NCBI GenBank assembly: GCA_016718405.1
Contig: JADKDJ010000033.1
Coordinates: 1 to 64,000 of the forward strand
DNA length: 64,000 nucleotides
DNA from: Candidatus Rhodoferax odensensis
Lineage (GTDB): Bacteria; Pseudomonadota; Gammaproteobacteria; Burkholderiales; Burkholderiaceae_C
Direction of reading: 5' to 3'
Part shown: piece after piece, positions 39,284 through 47,202 of the stretch
Layout: each line of letters begins with the position of its first letter
How positions within the stretch are numbered: position 1 is the stretch's first letter
Notes under the pieces: generated by a model
The model's input: the letters and a program-made list of their open reading frames with translations, nothing else
Database searches by the model: none
Told to the model about the DNA's origin: nothing
Translations under genes and position numbers: made by a program

Positions 39284-40204
39284 TTGAGCGAAAAGGCCGT
39301 CCTCGAGCATGGACTGATCGTGGCCAACTACGGGCGCCACTTCCTGGTCGAAACTGAGCAGGGTCAGCGCCTGATCTGTCACTCACGCGGCAAGAAGAGT
39401 CAGGGAGTGGTCGGCGACCGTGTCATGTGGCAACCCTCCCAAGACGAAGGCACGATCGAGAAGATCGAGCCGCGGCGCAACCTGTTTTACAGACAGGATG
39501 AAATTCGCACCAAGTCGTTTGCCGCAAACCTCGATCACGTGCTAATCCTGCTGGCGGCGCAGCCCGAGTTCTCGAGCAGCCAGCTCTCACGGGCACTGAT
39601 CGCGGCCGAGGCGCAGCACATCACGCCCATCATCGCGCTCAACAAGAGTGATCTGGTCGAGCCATTCGCGCAGGCTTGGGAGTGGTTGCGCCCCTACCGG
39701 CAAATGCACTACGGGGTGTTGCCCCTGTCACTCAGACAATCAAGTTTGGTTGACCGGGCTGAGTTGCTCCGACTCCTAGCTGGCAGCACCACGTTGGTGC
39801 TTGGCCCGTCGGGAGCGGGCAAGAGCACATTGATCAACCTGCTGTGTCCTGGAGCACTTGCGCAGACCAACGACCTGTCGCACGCTTTGAACACGGGCAA
39901 GCACACCACCACCAGCACTACATGGTACTGGGTGGATGCCGAACGCACCACAGCCTTGATTGATTCACCCGGCTTTCAGGAATTTGGTCTGAACCACATC
40001 GATCCCGCTCAATTGGCGGCCTACATGCCGGACCTCAAACCGCATGTCGCCAACTGCAAGTTCTACAACTGCAGCCACTTGCATGAGCCCGGGTGTGGCG
40101 TGATGGCCGCGACAAACGTTGACCCAGATGGAGGTGGAATAAGCAGCAATCGCTACAAAATCTATAGCGAGCTCTATGCCGAATTGAGTCAGAGTCGCTA
40201 CTGA
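39284..40204 (+). CDS. rsgA: Ribosome small subunit-dependent GTPase A
   Basis: A circularly permuted GTPase of 306 residues for late 30S maturation. TTG at 39284 is chosen because GGAG lies 9-12 bases upstream and the sequence then begins LSEKAVLEHGLIVANYGRHFLVE, the OB-fold. The G motifs appear in permuted order: G4 NKSD, G1 GPSGAGKSTLIN, G3 DSPGF. The C-terminal zinc knuckle is visible as Cys and His in NCKFYNCSHLHEPGCG. It is probably co-transcribed with the pterin dehydratase gene and is convergent with the CobD-like gene. Confidence 0.95.
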   Translation: MSEKAVLEHGLIVANYGRHFLVETEQGQRLICHSRGKKSQGVVGDRVMWQPSQDEGTIEKIEPRRNLFYRQDEIRTKSFAANLDHVLILLAAQPEFSSSQLSRALIAAEAQHITPIIALNKSDLVEPFAQAWEWLRPYRQMHYGVLPLSLRQSSLVDRAELLRLLAGSTTLVLGPSGAGKSTLINLLCPGALAQTNDLSHALNTGKHTTTSTTWYWVDAERTTALIDSPGFQEFGLNHIDPAQLAAYMPDLKPHVANCKFYNCSHLHEPGCGVMAATNVDPDGGGISSNRYKIYSELYAELSQSRY

Positions 40205-40222
40205 TCGCCCAGTTGGACAGGT

Positions 40223-41200
40223 CTAGCCGAGCAATTTGGCCAAGGTGAGCAGGGCCAGCAGCACCATCCACAAAACGACCGAGCGCCACACGAGGCCGAC
40301 CACGATGCGCAGATGTGCAAATTCGGGAACCTGGCCCGCCACCGAATCCCGTTCGCCATCGCGCCGCTCCTGACCCGCTGGTGCGCCCGCGGGAGCCGCG
40401 CGAGCGTAGCCGTCTCCGAGTCGGATGTTGACGGCTCCCGAGGTGGCCGCCAGAATGATGTCGTCGTTGTCTCTCGACGCTCGCAGCTCGCAGTTGCGCC
40501 AACTGTCGATCGCATCCTCGAAGCTGCCAACCACTGCAAAGGCCATCGCCGAAATCCGGGCCGGAATCCAGTCGATGATGACCCAGGCGTCGGCGGCAGT
40601 CTGCTGCAGCGCCTCACTCACCGGGAGGTCTTGCCGGGTACTCTTGTGTCGCCAGTATCGCGCAACGAATTCGCTCAATCGGTACAACACCGCACCTGCC
40701 GGTCCGAATCCAAAAGCGGCCAGCACCGAAAACCAGGCAAGTACGCCAAAAACGTGCCGATGCGCCGCCAACACCGAATGCTCAATGACATGCCGCACCA
40801 GATCGTCGCGGCGAACTTCACTGACATTGACTTGTCGCCAGGCAGCCAGCAGCGCAACAGCGCGGTCCTCGTCACCTTGCGCCAACGCATCCCGTATCTC
40901 GGTAAAGTGAAAGCTGAATTGCCGAAATCCCAGCGTGACATACAGCACCACGACGCTCCACACCACAGCAGCCGGCCAGCCGAGCCAGTCGTTGAGAAGC
41001 CAGTAAATGCCAAGTGACAGGAGTGACGGCGCAACGACCGCAAAACTCCAGGCCAGCCAGCCGTAATGCGGCTGACCCGCGTCAAAATTGCGGGCACACC
41101 AGCGAACCCAAGCGCGCAAGCCAACGTGCACCGGATTGCCGCGGCCCAAAGGTCGGGCCTGTTCGAGCAGCAGCGCAAACAATACAGCAAGAAAGCTCAT
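40223..41200 (-). CDS. CobD/CbiB-family membrane protein
   Basis: A 325-residue membrane protein starting MSFLAVLFALLLEQARPL. Betaproteobacteria encode such CobD/CbiB (AmpE-like) homologues outside cobalamin operons. True CbiB attaches aminopropanol to cobyric acid, but no cobalamin genes are present here, so the role is open. Features: four or five membrane segments, RQFSFHFTEIRDALAQGDEDRA, and DWIPARISAMAFAVVGSFEDAIDSW, which is the conserved region. Its C terminus is a final helix, VVLWMVLLALLTLAKLLG. It lies downstream of the Nudix gene on the same strand, with 60 bp between. Confidence 0.85.
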   Translation of the reverse strand: MSFLAVLFALLLEQARPLGRGNPVHVGLRAWVRWCARNFDAGQPHYGWLAWSFAVVAPSLLSLGIYWLLNDWLGWPAAVVWSVVVLYVTLGFRQFSFHFTEIRDALAQGDEDRAVALLAAWRQVNVSEVRRDDLVRHVIEHSVLAAHRHVFGVLAWFSVLAAFGFGPAGAVLYRLSEFVARYWRHKSTRQDLPVSEALQQTAADAWVIIDWIPARISAMAFAVVGSFEDAIDSWRNCELRASRDNDDIILAATSGAVNIRLGDGYARAAPAGAPAGQERRDGERDSVAGQVPEFAHLRIVVGLVWRSVVLWMVLLALLTLAKLLG

Positions 41201-41260
41201 CCGAGGATCATACCGGTGCAAGTTGCGGTTCGAAACGTTATCGACCGCATCAAAGCATCG

Positions 41261-41962
41261 TCAAGCAGCCAGGAAACGGTAGAAGTTGCGCAGCATGCCT
41301 GCCGTGGCACCCCATATGAAGCGCTCGGCCCTGTCGTCCCGATAGGGAATGGACAACCACTCACGACGCACGCCCTGCCAGTCCAGGCTGTGATGGCGGT
41401 GGTTGGCAGGATTCATCAGAAACTCAAGAGGCACCTCGAACACATCATCGACCTCCGCGGCATTGAGACTGAGTTCGAACTCCGGCGCGACCAAACCAAT
41501 CACCGGCGATACGATGAAAGCGCTGCCGGTGACGTAGTTCGGCAACTCACCCACTACTTGCACCAAGCCGGGGTCAAGGCCTACCTCCTCATGGGCCTCA
41601 CGCAGCGCCGCTGCCGCCGCATCGGCATCGCCGGCGTCCACCTTACCGCCGGGGAAGGCAATCTGCCCGGAGTGGTTGGCAAGGTGCGCGGTGCGCTGCG
41701 TCAGCAGCACCATTGGCTGCGCCCGCATGACGATGGGCACCAACACCGCCGCGTGAACGGCTACGCGATCGGTGAAACGCAGCTCAGCGTGCACCTCAGG
41801 GGACCAGACAGGGGGAAGATCAAAGCGCTGACGAATCGCTTCGGGCTGCAGGGCGGCGCGAGCGACCGCCGCCAAGTGGTCGTCCACCGAGTCCACGGGA
41901 ACCTTACGTGGGTCGAAGTTGGGCAACTTGGACAGAGCAGTAAGCGGTACTACGTCTTTCAA
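41261..41962 (-). CDS. CoA pyrophosphatase-type Nudix hydrolase
   Basis: A 233-residue Nudix enzyme predicted to cleave coenzyme A into phosphopantetheine and 3',5'-ADP. The family-specific segment LLTQRTAHLANHSGQIAFPGG precedes the Nudix box GGKVDAGDADAAAAALREAHEEVGL, which fits except for Asp in place of the first Glu. The start at 41962 is TTG and uncertain; a stop codon lies four codons upstream in frame and no ATG is available before the domain. It follows rplS on the same strand but beyond a strong terminator. Confidence 0.85.
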   Translation of the reverse strand: MKDVVPLTALSKLPNFDPRKVPVDSVDDHLAAVARAALQPEAIRQRFDLPPVWSPEVHAELRFTDRVAVHAAVLVPIVMRAQPMVLLTQRTAHLANHSGQIAFPGGKVDAGDADAAAAALREAHEEVGLDPGLVQVVGELPNYVTGSAFIVSPVIGLVAPEFELSLNAAEVDDVFEVPLEFLMNPANHRHHSLDWQGVRREWLSIPYRDDRAERFIWGATAGMLRNFYRFLAA

Positions 41963-41975
41963 ATCTCGAACTCAC

Positions 41976-42013
41976 AAAACAAAAAGCCGCTTCGCGCGTG
42001 CGCAGAAGCGGCT
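41976..42013 (-). terminator. Rho-independent terminator of the rpsP-rplS operon
   Basis: A perfect 9-bp inverted repeat, AGCCGCTTC with GAAGCGGCT (41985-41993 and 42005-42013), is followed on the minus strand by TTTTGTTTTG. It lies 24 bp after the rplS stop. Confidence 0.92.
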
Positions 42014-42036
42014 GATACCAAGGCTTGCCGAGCTGT

Positions 42037-42408
42037 TTAGGCGGCAGTCTTCTTGGCCGGGAGTTTTTCCTTGATACGAGCCGACTTGCCGCTGCGGTCA
42101 CGCAAGTAGTACAACTTGGCGCGGCGCACGTCACCACGACGCTTGACTTCAATGCCAGCAATCAACGGACTGTAGGTCTGGAACGTACGTTCCACGCCTT
42201 CACCGCTGGAGATCTTGCGAACGATGAAGCCACTGTTGAGCCCGCGGTTGCGCTTGGCAATCACCACGCCTTCATAGGCCTGCACGCGTTTGCGGTTGCC
42301 CTCGACCACGTTGACGCTCACGACAACGGTATCGCCAGGCGCGAAGTCGGGAATGGTTTTCCCGAGGCGAGCAATTTCTTCTTGCTCAAGAGTCTGCAAA
42401 AGATTCAT
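42037..42408 (-). CDS. rplS: 50S ribosomal protein L19
   Basis: The 123-residue L19, located at the 30S-50S interface. The start MNLLQTLEQEEIARLGKTIPDF and the core VVEGNRKRVQAYEGVVIAKRNRGLNSGFIVRK (conserved in all L19) are intact, and the C terminus ends in the usual Lys/Ala-rich tail. It is the last gene of the rpsP-rimM-trmD-rplS operon and is followed by a strong terminator. The gap from trmD is 172 bp, larger than elsewhere in the operon, and might hold a separate promoter. Confidence 0.98.
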   Translation of the reverse strand: MNLLQTLEQEEIARLGKTIPDFAPGDTVVVSVNVVEGNRKRVQAYEGVVIAKRNRGLNSGFIVRKISSGEGVERTFQTYSPLIAGIEVKRRGDVRRAKLYYLRDRSGKSARIKEKLPAKKTAA

Positions 42409-42580
42409 GATTTCCTCAAATGATCTTGCTCACACCAGTGCCGACATGGCACTAAGAATTTCACGACGCGCAGCGTCGAAACGGTTGGGCAGAGGATCGG
42501 ACAGCCCACAATTATAGCAGGGCCCGCTCCGGCGCCGGTGGCGCCGTGGCGCCGCGACCCGTCATCGGGCCCAGCAACCG

Positions 42581-43324
42581 TCAAGGGCCGAGCAGAAACG
42601 CCTCGTCCTGGGACGACAAGCGCCCTGCAGCACGCGCTTGGGCAATCAGATCGGGGCGCTGCCGTGCGGTCTGTGCCAGGCGCTGCTCGCGGCGCCAGCG
42701 CTCAATCTGCACATGATGGCCGGACAACAGAACTTCTGGAACTCCCAAGCCACGCCATTGCTCCGGACGGGTGTAGTGCGGACAGTCCAGCAAGCCGTCA
42801 AGCGCTGGATTGAAGCTGTCCAACATGTGGCTGTCAGAATCGTTGAGAACTCCGGGCTGAAGGCGGGCGACCGCATCAAGCAATGCCATGGCCGCGATTT
42901 CACCACCCGACAGTACAAAATCACCCAAGCTGATCTGCTCATCGACATAGGTGTCAACGAAGCGTTGGTCGATGCCTTCGTAGCGACCGCAAATCAGCAC
43001 CGCGCCGTCACTGCCAGCCCAGCGCTGCACGCTGGCATGGTCAAGCCGCTTGCCCATGGGCGAGAACAGCAGCACCGGCGGCTTGGCGTCACGTTGCGTC
43101 TCAATCTCACGCAAGCAGGAGGCCAACGGTTCGGCCATCATCACCATGCCCGGACCACCACCAAAGGGTCGATCGTCCACGCGTCGGTAATTTCCGCCGG
43201 CATGATCCCGTGGGTTGCTGAGCTTGACATCGACCTGCCCGCTCTCAAACGCCCGCCGCGTGACACCACTGACCAGAAACGGCGCAAACAACTCCGGGAA
43301 TAGCGTGATGACATCAAAGCGCAT
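42581..43324 (-). CDS. trmD: tRNA (guanine-37-N1)-methyltransferase
   Basis: A SPOUT methyltransferase of 247 residues that methylates G37 of tRNAs to prevent frameshifting. ATG at 43324 begins MRFDVITLFPELFAPFL. Conserved regions: NPRDHAGGNYRRVDDRPFGGGPGMVMM, the knot segment LICGRYEGIDQRFVD and DFVLSGGEIAAMALLDAVARLQPGVL. The C-terminal domain has HYTRPEQWRGLGVPEVLLSGHH. An in-frame TTG at 43339 overlaps the rimM stop but the ATG is preferred. Confidence 0.97.
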   Translation of the reverse strand: MRFDVITLFPELFAPFLVSGVTRRAFESGQVDVKLSNPRDHAGGNYRRVDDRPFGGGPGMVMMAEPLASCLREIETQRDAKPPVLLFSPMGKRLDHASVQRWAGSDGAVLICGRYEGIDQRFVDTYVDEQISLGDFVLSGGEIAAMALLDAVARLQPGVLNDSDSHMLDSFNPALDGLLDCPHYTRPEQWRGLGVPEVLLSGHHVQIERWRREQRLAQTARQRPDLIAQARAAGRLSSQDEAFLLGP

Positions 43325-43335
43325 GACCCGGCCCG

Positions 43336-43899
43336 TCAATAGTCAGGTTGCCAGTCCACGAGAATCCGCCCGGTGGCCAAGTCCACGTCGTCAACGTAGT
43401 GCGCCACGAAGGGGACCATGCGTTGCTCGGTCTTGCCTTGCGCCACGTATTCAATCACCAACACGGTCTGGGCGCCCGTCGACAGCAGTTCACTGACGTT
43501 GCCCAGGGCGATGCCCTCCCGGTTGACGACATCGAGTCCGATCAGATCGACCCAATAGAACTCGTCTTTGTCCGGGGTGGGAAAGCTGGCGCGTGGGACA
43601 AAGATGCGGGCGCCGCGCAGGGCTTCGGCGCCACTGCGGTCCGTTACGTCGTGCGCGCTGGCCACAAGGGTGTCAGAATGAACCTTTGCCTGTGTGATGG
43701 CGAGGCTGGCAACACCAGAAAAGGTCTTGGCGCCGCGCTCGGCAGGCATCAAGTACCAGCGTTTGGAAGAAAAAAGCGCCTCGGGATCGGCGCTGTAAGG
43801 CAAGACTTTGAACCAACCTTTGATGCCCCAGGCATCGGCGATGCGCCCGACTTCAATTGCGTCTGCCGGCAATTCGGCAGCCTCAAGGCCGGGCAGCAT
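43336..43899 (-). CDS. rimM: 16S rRNA processing protein RimM
   Basis: A 30S maturation factor of 187 residues that binds S19 and the 16S head. The N-terminal domain shows IEVGRIADAWGIKGWFKVLPYS, and the PRC-barrel part has EFYWVDLIGLDVVN and LVIEYVAQGK-MVPFVAHYVDDVDL. Both domains are full length. ATG at 43899 is directly preceded by a GTG at 43902 in frame, so the true start may be one codon earlier. It lies 11 bp after rpsP. Confidence 0.95.
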   Translation of the reverse strand: MLPGLEAAELPADAIEVGRIADAWGIKGWFKVLPYSADPEALFSSKRWYLMPAERGAKTFSGVASLAITQAKVHSDTLVASAHDVTDRSGAEALRGARIFVPRASFPTPDKDEFYWVDLIGLDVVNREGIALGNVSELLSTGAQTVLVIEYVAQGKTEQRMVPFVAHYVDDVDLATGRILVDWQPDY

Positions 43900-43909
43900 C
43901 ACGTCAGGA

Positions 43910-44161
43910 TTACGCTGCTTTCTTGGCAGCTTGGTCGATCAGGCGCTCCACCGTCGGGGAGGCTTGGGCGCCGACGCTTTTCCAGTAGGTAAGGCGATCC
44001 TGGGCAATACGAATGCTCTCCTCGTTGGCCGTGGCGATGGGGTTGTAAAACCCAATGCGCTCGATGAAGCGTCCGTCACGACGGGTGCGCTTGTCAGCCA
44101 CGACAATGTTGAAAAACGGGCGGGCTTTGGCACCACCACGTGCGAGTCGAATGACGACCAT
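43910..44161 (-). CDS. rpsP: 30S ribosomal protein S16
   Basis: The 83-residue S16, beginning MVVIRLARGGAKARPFFNIVVADKR and containing RFIERIGFYNP, as in all bacterial S16 proteins. It is the first gene of the rpsP-rimM-trmD-rplS operon. The upstream 120 bp separates it from the divergent GNAT gene and should contain the operon promoter. Confidence 0.98.
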   Translation of the reverse strand: MVVIRLARGGAKARPFFNIVVADKRTRRDGRFIERIGFYNPIATANEESIRIAQDRLTYWKSVGAQASPTVERLIDQAAKKAA

Positions 44162-44281
44162 GATTTATCCTTTGGGTGGCGACTTGTTGCAGTCACCATT
44201 GAATTCAGAGTTGAGACACGCAACTGACCACCCGGCCAGCGACACACTGAATAGCCCACCATTATAGCCTTTTCGATACCA

Positions 44282-44806
44282 ATGCCCATGATCCGTCCCA
44301 GCCAATCGAGCGACCTCCCCGCAATCACAGCCATCTACGCGCACCACGTGTTGCACGGTACCGGCACTTTTGAGCTCGACCCGCCAACCCAGCAGGATAT
44401 GGCCACACGACGTGACGATGTTCTGGCCAAAGGTCTGCCTTACCTGGTTTCCTGTGAGGGCGACCAGGTGATCGGCTACGCCTATTGCACGTGGTTTAAG
44501 CCGCGTCCAGCCTATCGGTTCTCAGCAGAGGATTCCATTTACCTGGCCCCCACTGCAGTGGGCCGGGGCCACGGCCGCGCGTTGCTGGCTGAATTGGCAG
44601 CCCAGGCGCAGAGAGCGGGGGTGCGCAAACTCATCGCAGTCATCGGCGACAGCGCCAACCTCGGCTCGATCCGCGTTCACGAGTCGCTTGGCTTCGCCCA
44701 TGTCGGCGTGCTCAAGTCATGCGGTTGGAAGTTCAACCAATGGCGCGATGTCGTGCTGATGGACAAAGGGCTAGGCGCCGGCGACTCAATCCCGGCAACC
44801 GAGTAG
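44282..44806 (+). CDS. GNAT N-acetyltransferase, phosphinothricin acetyltransferase type
   Basis: A 174-residue acetyltransferase of the Pat/Bar-like subgroup, which includes methionine-sulfoximine acetyltransferases. Key features: IRPSQSSDLPAITAIYAHHVLHGTGTFELDPP at the start, ARRDDVL-type TRRDDVLAKGLPYLV, YAYCTWFKPRPAYRFSAEDSIYL, and the acetyl-CoA loop VGRGHGRALL. The SIRVHESLGFAHVGVL helix is the usual motif. A second ATG at 44288 is possible. Its stop is 5 bp before the TM2-domain gene, so the two are probably co-transcribed. The substrate is inferred from the family only. Confidence 0.9.
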   Translation: MPMIRPSQSSDLPAITAIYAHHVLHGTGTFELDPPTQQDMATRRDDVLAKGLPYLVSCEGDQVIGYAYCTWFKPRPAYRFSAEDSIYLAPTAVGRGHGRALLAELAAQAQRAGVRKLIAVIGDSANLGSIRVHESLGFAHVGVLKSCGWKFNQWRDVVLMDKGLGAGDSIPATE

Positions 44807-44811
44807 CGTCG

Positions 44812-45261
44812 ATGCCGAAGAACAAAACTCTCGCGGCGTGGTTGACTTTTCTCGTTGGCCCATTCGGACTGCACCGCTTCTACCTGTTCGGATTTTCAGA
44901 CCGATTGGGTTGGCTGTTACCCGTGCCGACCTTGCTCGGCCTGCATGGTGTGCAACGCGCTAGGGAGCTCGGGTTGGACGATCCCTTGAGTTGGCTGCTG
45001 ATTCCGCTACTGGGTTTTACAGTCGCGGGCTGCGCCATCAACGCCATGGTATACGGACTGATGGCGACGCTAACCTGGAACACGCGTTTCAACCCGGAGC
45101 ACGATGCCAATCACGCCTCGGGTAGCACAAACTGGCTGACAATAGGCGCGGTCGTGCTGTCGCTGCTGGTCGGCTCTACGGTATTGATCAGCAGCATTGT
45201 GTTCAGCTTTCAGCACTACTTCGAGTACCAGATCGAAGAGTCACGCAAGCTCTCGCAATGA
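44812..45261 (+). CDS. TM2-domain membrane protein
   Basis: A 149-residue membrane protein. ATG at 44812 reads MPKNKTLAAWLTFLVGPFGLHRFYLFG, the TM2 domain signature (Gly-rich turn with HRFY between two helices). Two further hydrophobic stretches follow, LIPLLGFTVAGCAINAMVYGL and WLTIGAVVLSLLVGSTVLISSIVFSF. Function is unknown for bacterial TM2 proteins. It lies 5 bp after the GNAT gene and is convergent with the phosphate transporter gene. Confidence 0.82.
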   Translation: MPKNKTLAAWLTFLVGPFGLHRFYLFGFSDRLGWLLPVPTLLGLHGVQRARELGLDDPLSWLLIPLLGFTVAGCAINAMVYGLMATLTWNTRFNPEHDANHASGSTNWLTIGAVVLSLLVGSTVLISSIVFSFQHYFEYQIEESRKLSQ

Positions 45262-45286
45262 CAGTGCCGACCATGTTGACCCGCAC

Positions 45287-46297
45287 TTAGAACAACTGCA
45301 GACTGACCCAATACGCGACCGCCGCCACAAAAGCACTTGCGGGAATGGTGAAGATCCATGCCCACACGATGTTGCCCGCCACGCCCCAGCGCACAGCGCT
45401 GGCGCGCTGAGTGGCGCCGACTCCCACAATGGCTCCGGTGATGGTGTGGGTGGTCGACACGGGGATACCCAGCATCGCCGCCAGGAACAGCGTGATGGCG
45501 CCACCGGTTTCCGCGCAAAAACCATGAACGGGCTTGAGCTTGGTTAACCTCTGGCCCATGGTCTTGACGATACGCCATCCACCAAACATGGTGCCGCAAG
45601 CAATCGCCGCATAGCAGCTCAGCACCACCCAGTTTGGCGGAGCTTTGTCACCGGCGGCGGTGTAGCCGGTCGCTATCAAGAGCATCCAGACTATGCCAAT
45701 CGTCTTCTGCGCATCGTTGCCGCCATGCCCCAGGCTGTAGGCGCCGGCCGAAACCAACTGCAGCCGGCGAAACCAGCGGTCAACCCGGCTTGGCGTGCTG
45801 CGTCGTAAGCCCCACGACACCGCTATCAACATCAGCGAACCCAGCAAGAACCCCAGGGTCGGAGACACGAATATAAAAATGACTGTCTTGATCAGACTCG
45901 CCGCCACCAGCGCCGATGTGCCCGCCTTGGCAATGACGGCACCAACAATGCCACCGATCAGCGCGTGCGACGAACTGCTGGGAATGCCGTAGTACCAAGT
46001 GATGAAGTTCCAGCTGATGGCTCCGATCAGTGCACCGAACACCACATGTACGTCTACCACGCCAGGCTGCGCCAGCCCCTTTCCAACGGTCGCGGCAACC
46101 GTGAGTTGAAAAACGAATATCGCAGCAAAGTTGAAAACGGCAGCAAACAGCACCGCCTGACCGGGCCTGAGCACGCCGGTTGACACGACTGTAGCAATTG
46201 AGTTGGCAGCATCATGAAAACCATTCATGAAGTCAAATGCCAAGGCCAGAGCCACCAGCGTGACGACCACCCACAACGCAACCTGAGTTGTCTGCAT
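45287..46297 (-). CDS. pit: Low-affinity inorganic phosphate transporter (Pit family)
   Basis: A 336-residue inner-membrane symporter of metal-phosphate with protons. It has about ten hydrophobic segments and the two family repeats: FDFMNGFHDAANSIATVVSTG near the N terminus and SLGHGGNDAQKTIGIVWMLL in the second half. The motif SSSHALIGGIVGAVIA is also typical. It lies 12 bp after a DUF47 gene, the usual partner of Pit transporters, so the pair forms an operon transcribed from upstream of 46957. Confidence 0.94.
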   Translation of the reverse strand: MQTTQVALWVVVTLVALALAFDFMNGFHDAANSIATVVSTGVLRPGQAVLFAAVFNFAAIFVFQLTVAATVGKGLAQPGVVDVHVVFGALIGAISWNFITWYYGIPSSSSHALIGGIVGAVIAKAGTSALVAASLIKTVIFIFVSPTLGFLLGSLMLIAVSWGLRRSTPSRVDRWFRRLQLVSAGAYSLGHGGNDAQKTIGIVWMLLIATGYTAAGDKAPPNWVVLSCYAAIACGTMFGGWRIVKTMGQRLTKLKPVHGFCAETGGAITLFLAAMLGIPVSTTHTITGAIVGVGATQRASAVRWGVAGNIVWAWIFTIPASAFVAAVAYWVSLQLF

Positions 46298-46309
46298 GGT
46301 TCGACCGCT

Positions 46310-46957
46310 TCAGGAGTTCTCGAGGATGATGCCCTCGATCACATTGGCCACGTCTTCACATTTGTCGGTAATAGTCTCCAGCAACTCATAAATCGCCTTG
46401 AGCTTGATCACTTCGCGCACTTCAGGTTCTTCCCGGAACAGCTTGCTCATGGCCGTACGCATGACTCGGTCCGCGTCGGACTCCAGTTGATCGATCTCCT
46501 CACAAGTCTTGAGGGCGGCCTCAGCGGTCTTGGGATCTGCGACTTTGTCCAGCAACCTGACCGCATCACGCACTCTCTCGCAGCACTTGACGCTCAGGTC
46601 AGTCAAACGCGAGATTTCCTCCGTCATGTGGTGAACGTCGTACAAGGCCATGGTTTCAGCCGAATCCTGAATCAGGTCGGCGATGTCATCCATGGTATTG
46701 ATCAAGGAATGAATCTGTTCCCGATCGATCGGTGTGATAAAGGTGATGTGAATCGCCTTGTTGACGTCGTGCGTGACCCGGTCGGCAGCGCGCTCTGCAT
46801 TGTCAACGTCCTGGTTGTACTTATCGCGCAGGTGCGGGTCGGCGTAGTTCTCAACCAGCTTGGAAAATGCGTGAGCCGCCTCGACGATGCGGTCGGCGTG
46901 CTGGTTGAACATCTCGAAGAAATTGCCTTCTCGGGGCAACAGCTTGCCAAAGAACAT
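46310..46957 (-). CDS. DUF47 / TIGR00153 PhoU-like protein
   Basis: A 215-residue all-helical cytoplasmic protein related to PhoU. It starts MFFGKLLPREGNFFEMFNQHADRIVEAAHAF and contains repeated acidic metal-binding patterns: EDxxxD-like ERAADRVTHDVNKAIHITFITPIDREQIH and DQLESDADRVMRTAMSKLF. Such proteins are encoded with Pit transporters and are thought to regulate phosphate uptake. The gene is first in its operon. The 190 bp upstream to the acnB terminator contains no recognised gene. Confidence 0.92.
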   Translation of the reverse strand: MFFGKLLPREGNFFEMFNQHADRIVEAAHAFSKLVENYADPHLRDKYNQDVDNAERAADRVTHDVNKAIHITFITPIDREQIHSLINTMDDIADLIQDSAETMALYDVHHMTEEISRLTDLSVKCCERVRDAVRLLDKVADPKTAEAALKTCEEIDQLESDADRVMRTAMSKLFREEPEVREVIKLKAIYELLETITDKCEDVANVIEGIILENS

Positions 46958-47146
46958 GGCTTGCTCCTTATGGGAATGTGTCAGGGCGATGACGGATTTC
47001 GGACTGCGCGCAGTTTAACCGGGCCACAGCCCGCAGCGCACCAAAATTAGCGGAAAAGCAAGCACATCACCAGCTCTGTCCACTGTAAGCCAGTCACGGC
47101 TCCACTGAGGCGCCGCCCAGGCAGGCCTGTTCCGACTCGCAAAACG

Positions 47147-47176
47147 AAAGCCCCGAGACCTGCGCCGCGGGGCTTT
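47147..47176 (-). terminator. Rho-independent terminator of acnB
   Basis: A perfect 9-bp inverted repeat, AAAGCCCCG with CGGGGCTTT (47147-47155 and 47168-47176), followed on the minus strand by TTTCGTTTT. It lies 27 bp beyond the acnB stop. Confidence 0.9.
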
Positions 47177-47202
47177 CCATTCGTTCTCAAGAACGGAGCG
47201 GC